From assembly GCA_020637815.1 (NCBI GenBank), contig JACKJS010000002.1:124001-188000 (forward strand): a DNA stretch of 64,000 nucleotides. Direction: 5' to 3'. Shown here piece by piece: positions 61,797-64,000 of this stretch. This stretch comes from Hyphomicrobiaceae bacterium. GTDB taxonomy: Bacteria > Pseudomonadota > Alphaproteobacteria > Rhizobiales > Methyloligellaceae. The translations under genes and the position numbers were made by a program. Below the pieces are notes generated by a model that saw only the letters and a program-made list of their open reading frames with translations, ran no database searches and was not told the DNA's origin. How positions within the stretch are numbered: position 1 is the first letter of the stretch; the number at the start of each line of letters is the position of its first letter.

Positions 61797-62804
61797 CTAC
61801 CAGAGCCGTTTCTGAGCCCTGCCGTCGCACGGCATTTGCATACCGATCGTGTGCCGGGGCCGCGACACCTTCTCGAACATTTTCTTGTCGATACGCTGGA
61901 ACGGCTTGTACCGGTTGCCGCAAATCTGGCTCTCGGCGACACGCGGCGCATATTCGATCAAGAGGGGCCGCGCACCGTCGAATTCGTTGTTCTGGATCTG
62001 GACGCGTGAAACCTGCGCCTTTTTTCCAGCGATCATGACTCCACCGCCCTCGTTATTGATGAATTTGGAGCGTTCGATGCGCACGTTCGAGATGGTCTGA
62101 TCGGGCCGGTCCGGCTCCAGGTCGATGCCCGCGCCCGGACGCGTCCCATGCGTGTCCCGGAAGACTGACCGGGTGACGAGAATGCGATTGCCCTTGATGA
62201 TGGAAAGTCCTTGGCGCCGGTTCCCTTCTGCCTGGATGCGACAAAGCGCGACGTCTTCGGCATCCGTGACGTGAAAGCCGTCGCCCCACATGTTTTTGGC
62301 GCGCACGTTCGAGATAGTGATGCGCTTGGAACCCTCCAGGATGAAGATGCCCATGCCCCATTCGCCGCCGCGGCCCTTGTGGTTGTTCCGATCGCCTACG
62401 AGCGTGCCGCCCTTCACGGTGACGTCGTGGGCGTTCAGGATTCTAAGGACGGAGTAGTTCTTCTTGTCGGTGGGAAACATCTTCAAGACGGTGTCGTTCG
62501 TCATCTTGAACGTCATGTTGCTCCTGAGGGTCAGCCGGTTGCCGCTGACGGCGTGAACGCGATAGGTGCCCGGCGGGACATAGACCGTTCCCCCAGTGCC
62601 GGCCACCTTGTTGATGGCCCGCTGAATGGCTTTGGTATCGTCGGTTCGCCCGTCGCCTTTCGCACCGAATGCCTTGACGTTGACGGTCAAGTCCGACGTG
62701 GGGACGGAGTTGCAGACCTTGTAGCGTGCCGCATGCGCCTGTCCCAACGGAAGGATGACGAGGAGAAGCGAGAGAAGCGCAGCAATGCGAAGACGTCTGT
62801 TCAC
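61797..62804 (-). CDS. Secreted right-handed beta-helix protein (pectate-lyase superfamily)
   Basis: 335 residues from GTG 62804, giving a signal peptide (RLRIAALLSLLLVILPLGQA, cleavage expected after AHA); GTG 62834 is possible. The mature start has VKAFGAKGDGRTDDTKAIQR and GGTVYVPPGTYRV, the opening of Pectate_lyase_3/glycosyl-hydrolase-28-like folds. Repeated short strands with NNxF/ISNVRxE (for example ITISNVRAKNMWGDGFHV) indicate about ten helix coils. It is a candidate polysaccharide lyase, hydrolase or epimerase acting on the exported glycan outside the cell. Confidence 0.82.
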   Translation of the reverse strand: MNRRLRIAALLSLLLVILPLGQAHAARYKVCNSVPTSDLTVNVKAFGAKGDGRTDDTKAIQRAINKVAGTGGTVYVPPGTYRVHAVSGNRLTLRSNMTFKMTNDTVLKMFPTDKKNYSVLRILNAHDVTVKGGTLVGDRNNHKGRGGEWGMGIFILEGSKRITISNVRAKNMWGDGFHVTDAEDVALCRIQAEGNRRQGLSIIKGNRILVTRSVFRDTHGTRPGAGIDLEPDRPDQTISNVRIERSKFINNEGGGVMIAGKKAQVSRVQIQNNEFDGARPLLIEYAPRVAESQICGNRYKPFQRIDKKMFEKVSRPRHTIGMQMPCDGRAQKRLW

Positions 62805-62919
62805 GGCATATCCGTCGATTTGCTCCTTGGACACCGAACCCCAGCTAACACGATGACGAATGAATATCACATGAACGAGTGGCGTCGAGCCGATGGCACG
62901 GCGTCGCGACACCGTCGTA

Positions 62920-64000
62920 TCAGCGGAGGGACTTCCGGATGACGTCGGCAATGCGGCGCGCGTCGTCGTCCGGCAAATAAGGATGCATGGGCAGGCTCAT
63001 CACCTGATGGCAGATCCTCTCGCTCACGGGCAGCGAGCCTTCGCCGCCGCCATAAGCGAGATAAGGTGCCTGAAGGTGCATGGGCTTCGGGTAGTAGATC
63101 GCTGAGGGGATCTCGGCCTCGTTGAGCGCCGCTTGGATATCGGCGCGACGGTCGGTCTTGATCGTATATTGCGCCCAGGCCGATTGCCGCCCCGGAATGC
63201 GTTTCGGCACCGTCACGGCGTCCCTCAGTTCCTCGTCGTAGATGCCGGCCAGATGGTCGCGGGCGGCAAGTTCGTCGTCCAGGATCGGCAGCTTCACCGA
63301 GAGGATCGCCGCCTGGATGCTGTCGAGACGTCCGTTGATGCCGATTCGGGCGATGTCGTAGCGGTCGGCGCCTTGACCGTGGACGCGGATCGATGTCAGC
63401 AGCGCGGCTAGATCGTCGTCGTCGGTCATGATCGCGCCACCGTCGCCGTAGCAACCGAGCGGCTTGGCCGGAAAAAAGCTCGTGCAGCTCACCGGCGCAA
63501 GGGCGCCGACGCGCTTGCCCTCGTAGGCTCCGCCGAAGGACTGCGCGGCATCGGAAATGAGGTTCAGGTTCTCACGCGCCGCGAGCGCGTTCAGCTCGTT
63601 CCAATCGGCCGGTAAGCCGAACAGATCCACCGCGAGGATGGCTTTCGGCGTCAGCGTCCCACCGGCGCGTGTCGAGGCGATCTTCGCTTCAAGATCGGCG
63701 AGATCGAGATTGAAGCTGTCGTCTTCCACGTCGACGAAGACGGGCGAGGCGCCGACAAGGATGATCGCTTCGGCGCTGGCGGTGAAGGTGAAGGAGGGAA
63801 CGAAGACCGCGTCGCCTGGCCCGATGCCGTAGGCGAGGAACGGCATGATGATCGCATCGGTGCCGCTTGAGCAGGAAATCGCATGGCGGACACCGCAATA
63901 GCCGGCGAGTTCGGTTTCGAGCTTCGTGACGGCGGGACCAAGGATGTAGCGTCCATCGTCGAGGACTTCTTGGATCGCCTCGGCGATCTGCGGCTTGAGC
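62920..64000 (-). CDS. DegT/DnrJ/EryC1/StrS aminotransferase, 5' partial
   Basis: PLP-dependent sugar aminotransferase making an amino sugar on a nucleotide. The frame runs off the window, so the N-terminus is missing; about 360 residues are visible. SSGTDAI binds the cofactor phosphate, FVPSFTFTASAEAI and FVDVEDDSFNLD follow, ISDAAQSFGG has the cofactor-stacking Asp, and CTSFFPAKPLGCYGDGG contains the catalytic Lys. C-terminal ERICHQVMSLPMHPYL is typical. It resembles the WecE/PglE-type enzymes that use UDP-4-keto sugars. Confidence 0.92.
   Translation of the reverse strand, partial: LKPQIAEAIQEVLDDGRYILGPAVTKLETELAGYCGVRHAISCSSGTDAIIMPFLAYGIGPGDAVFVPSFTFTASAEAIILVGASPVFVDVEDDSFNLDLADLEAKIASTRAGGTLTPKAILAVDLFGLPADWNELNALAARENLNLISDAAQSFGGAYEGKRVGALAPVSCTSFFPAKPLGCYGDGGAIMTDDDDLAALLTSIRVHGQGADRYDIARIGINGRLDSIQAAILSVKLPILDDELAARDHLAGIYDEELRDAVTVPKRIPGRQSAWAQYTIKTDRRADIQAALNEAEIPSAIYYPKPMHLQAPYLAYGGGEGSLPVSERICHQVMSLPMHPYLPDDDARRIADVIRKSLR

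Noticed and set aside
1..64000. CRISPR arrays, tRNA or rRNA genes, transposases and integrases
   Set aside because: None was recognised on reading; no regularly spaced repeats and no mobile-element protein motifs were seen.

Overview
This 64 kb window is one long surface-polysaccharide biosynthesis locus, open at both ends. It looks like a high-GC alphaproteobacterium, probably Hyphomicrobiales; that placement is an inference from base composition and gene types, because there is no rRNA or other taxonomic marker. Genes lie on both strands in short operons. No rRNA, tRNA, CRISPR array, transposase or integrase was recognised.

Layout. 1-6.5 kb: nucleotide-sugar supply, with dTDP-L-rhamnose (rfbB partial, rfbD) and GDP-L-fucose (gmd, fcl, manC) genes. 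6.5-13.2 kb: glycosyltransferases, including a GT2-FkbM fusion, plus a sugar epimerase. 13.3-15.0 kb: a two-gene ABC exporter (Wzm/KpsM-like permease and Wzt/KpsT-like ATPase), which points to an ABC-dependent capsule, O-antigen or exopolysaccharide. 15.0-17.2 kb: a GNGPSL-motif (DUF115/GT42-like) membrane protein and an SMP-30-type hydrolase. 17.4-20.9 kb: a co-directional cassette of GT2, CMP-sugar-type cytidylyltransferase, D-2-hydroxyacid dehydrogenase and SDR. 20.9-24.8 kb: a sulfotransferase-like gene, a methyltransferase, and two decayed genes (sulfotransferase and FkbM methyltransferase). 24.8-31 kb: GT2, a 1142-residue four-module protein and a sulfotransferase. 31.2-35.4 kb: a lower-GC two-gene segment (GT4; GT4-pyruvyltransferase fusion) that ends exactly at a gene remnant. 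35.6-44.9 kb: frameshifted sulfotransferase, UDP-sulfoquinovose synthase (sqdB), GT77-like transferase, sulfotransferase, UDP-glucuronate epimerase, GT17, UDP-glucose dehydrogenase and another sulfotransferase. 45-60 kb: a second multi-module GNGPSL protein, GT2s, a stand-alone membrane-hairpin protein, two pyruvyltransferases, a PP-loop ATPase divergent from a Mur-ligase homologue, a sulfotransferase, an orphan solute-binding protein and a GT-like membrane protein. 60-64 kb: cysteine hydrolase, L-2-hydroxyglutarate oxidase-like enzyme, secreted beta-helix protein and a partial DegT-family aminotransferase.

Taken together the genes predict a heavily decorated anionic glycan containing rhamnose, fucose and uronic acids, possibly sulfoquinovose and a CMP-activated residue, then modified by sulfation (five apparently intact sulfotransferase-like genes and two broken ones), pyruvylation (three domains) and methylation (FkbM and class I). 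No Wzy polymerase, Wzx flippase or initiating polyprenyl-phosphate sugar transferase was found.

The most unusual feature is a recurring C-terminal module: a two-helix membrane hairpin followed by a basic linker and a coiled coil. It is fused to different enzymes (three GNGPSL proteins and one GT-like protein), occurs alone once as a 129-residue protein, and survives once as a gene remnant. I propose, as inference, that it is a shared membrane scaffold that gathers the decorating enzymes near the exporter.
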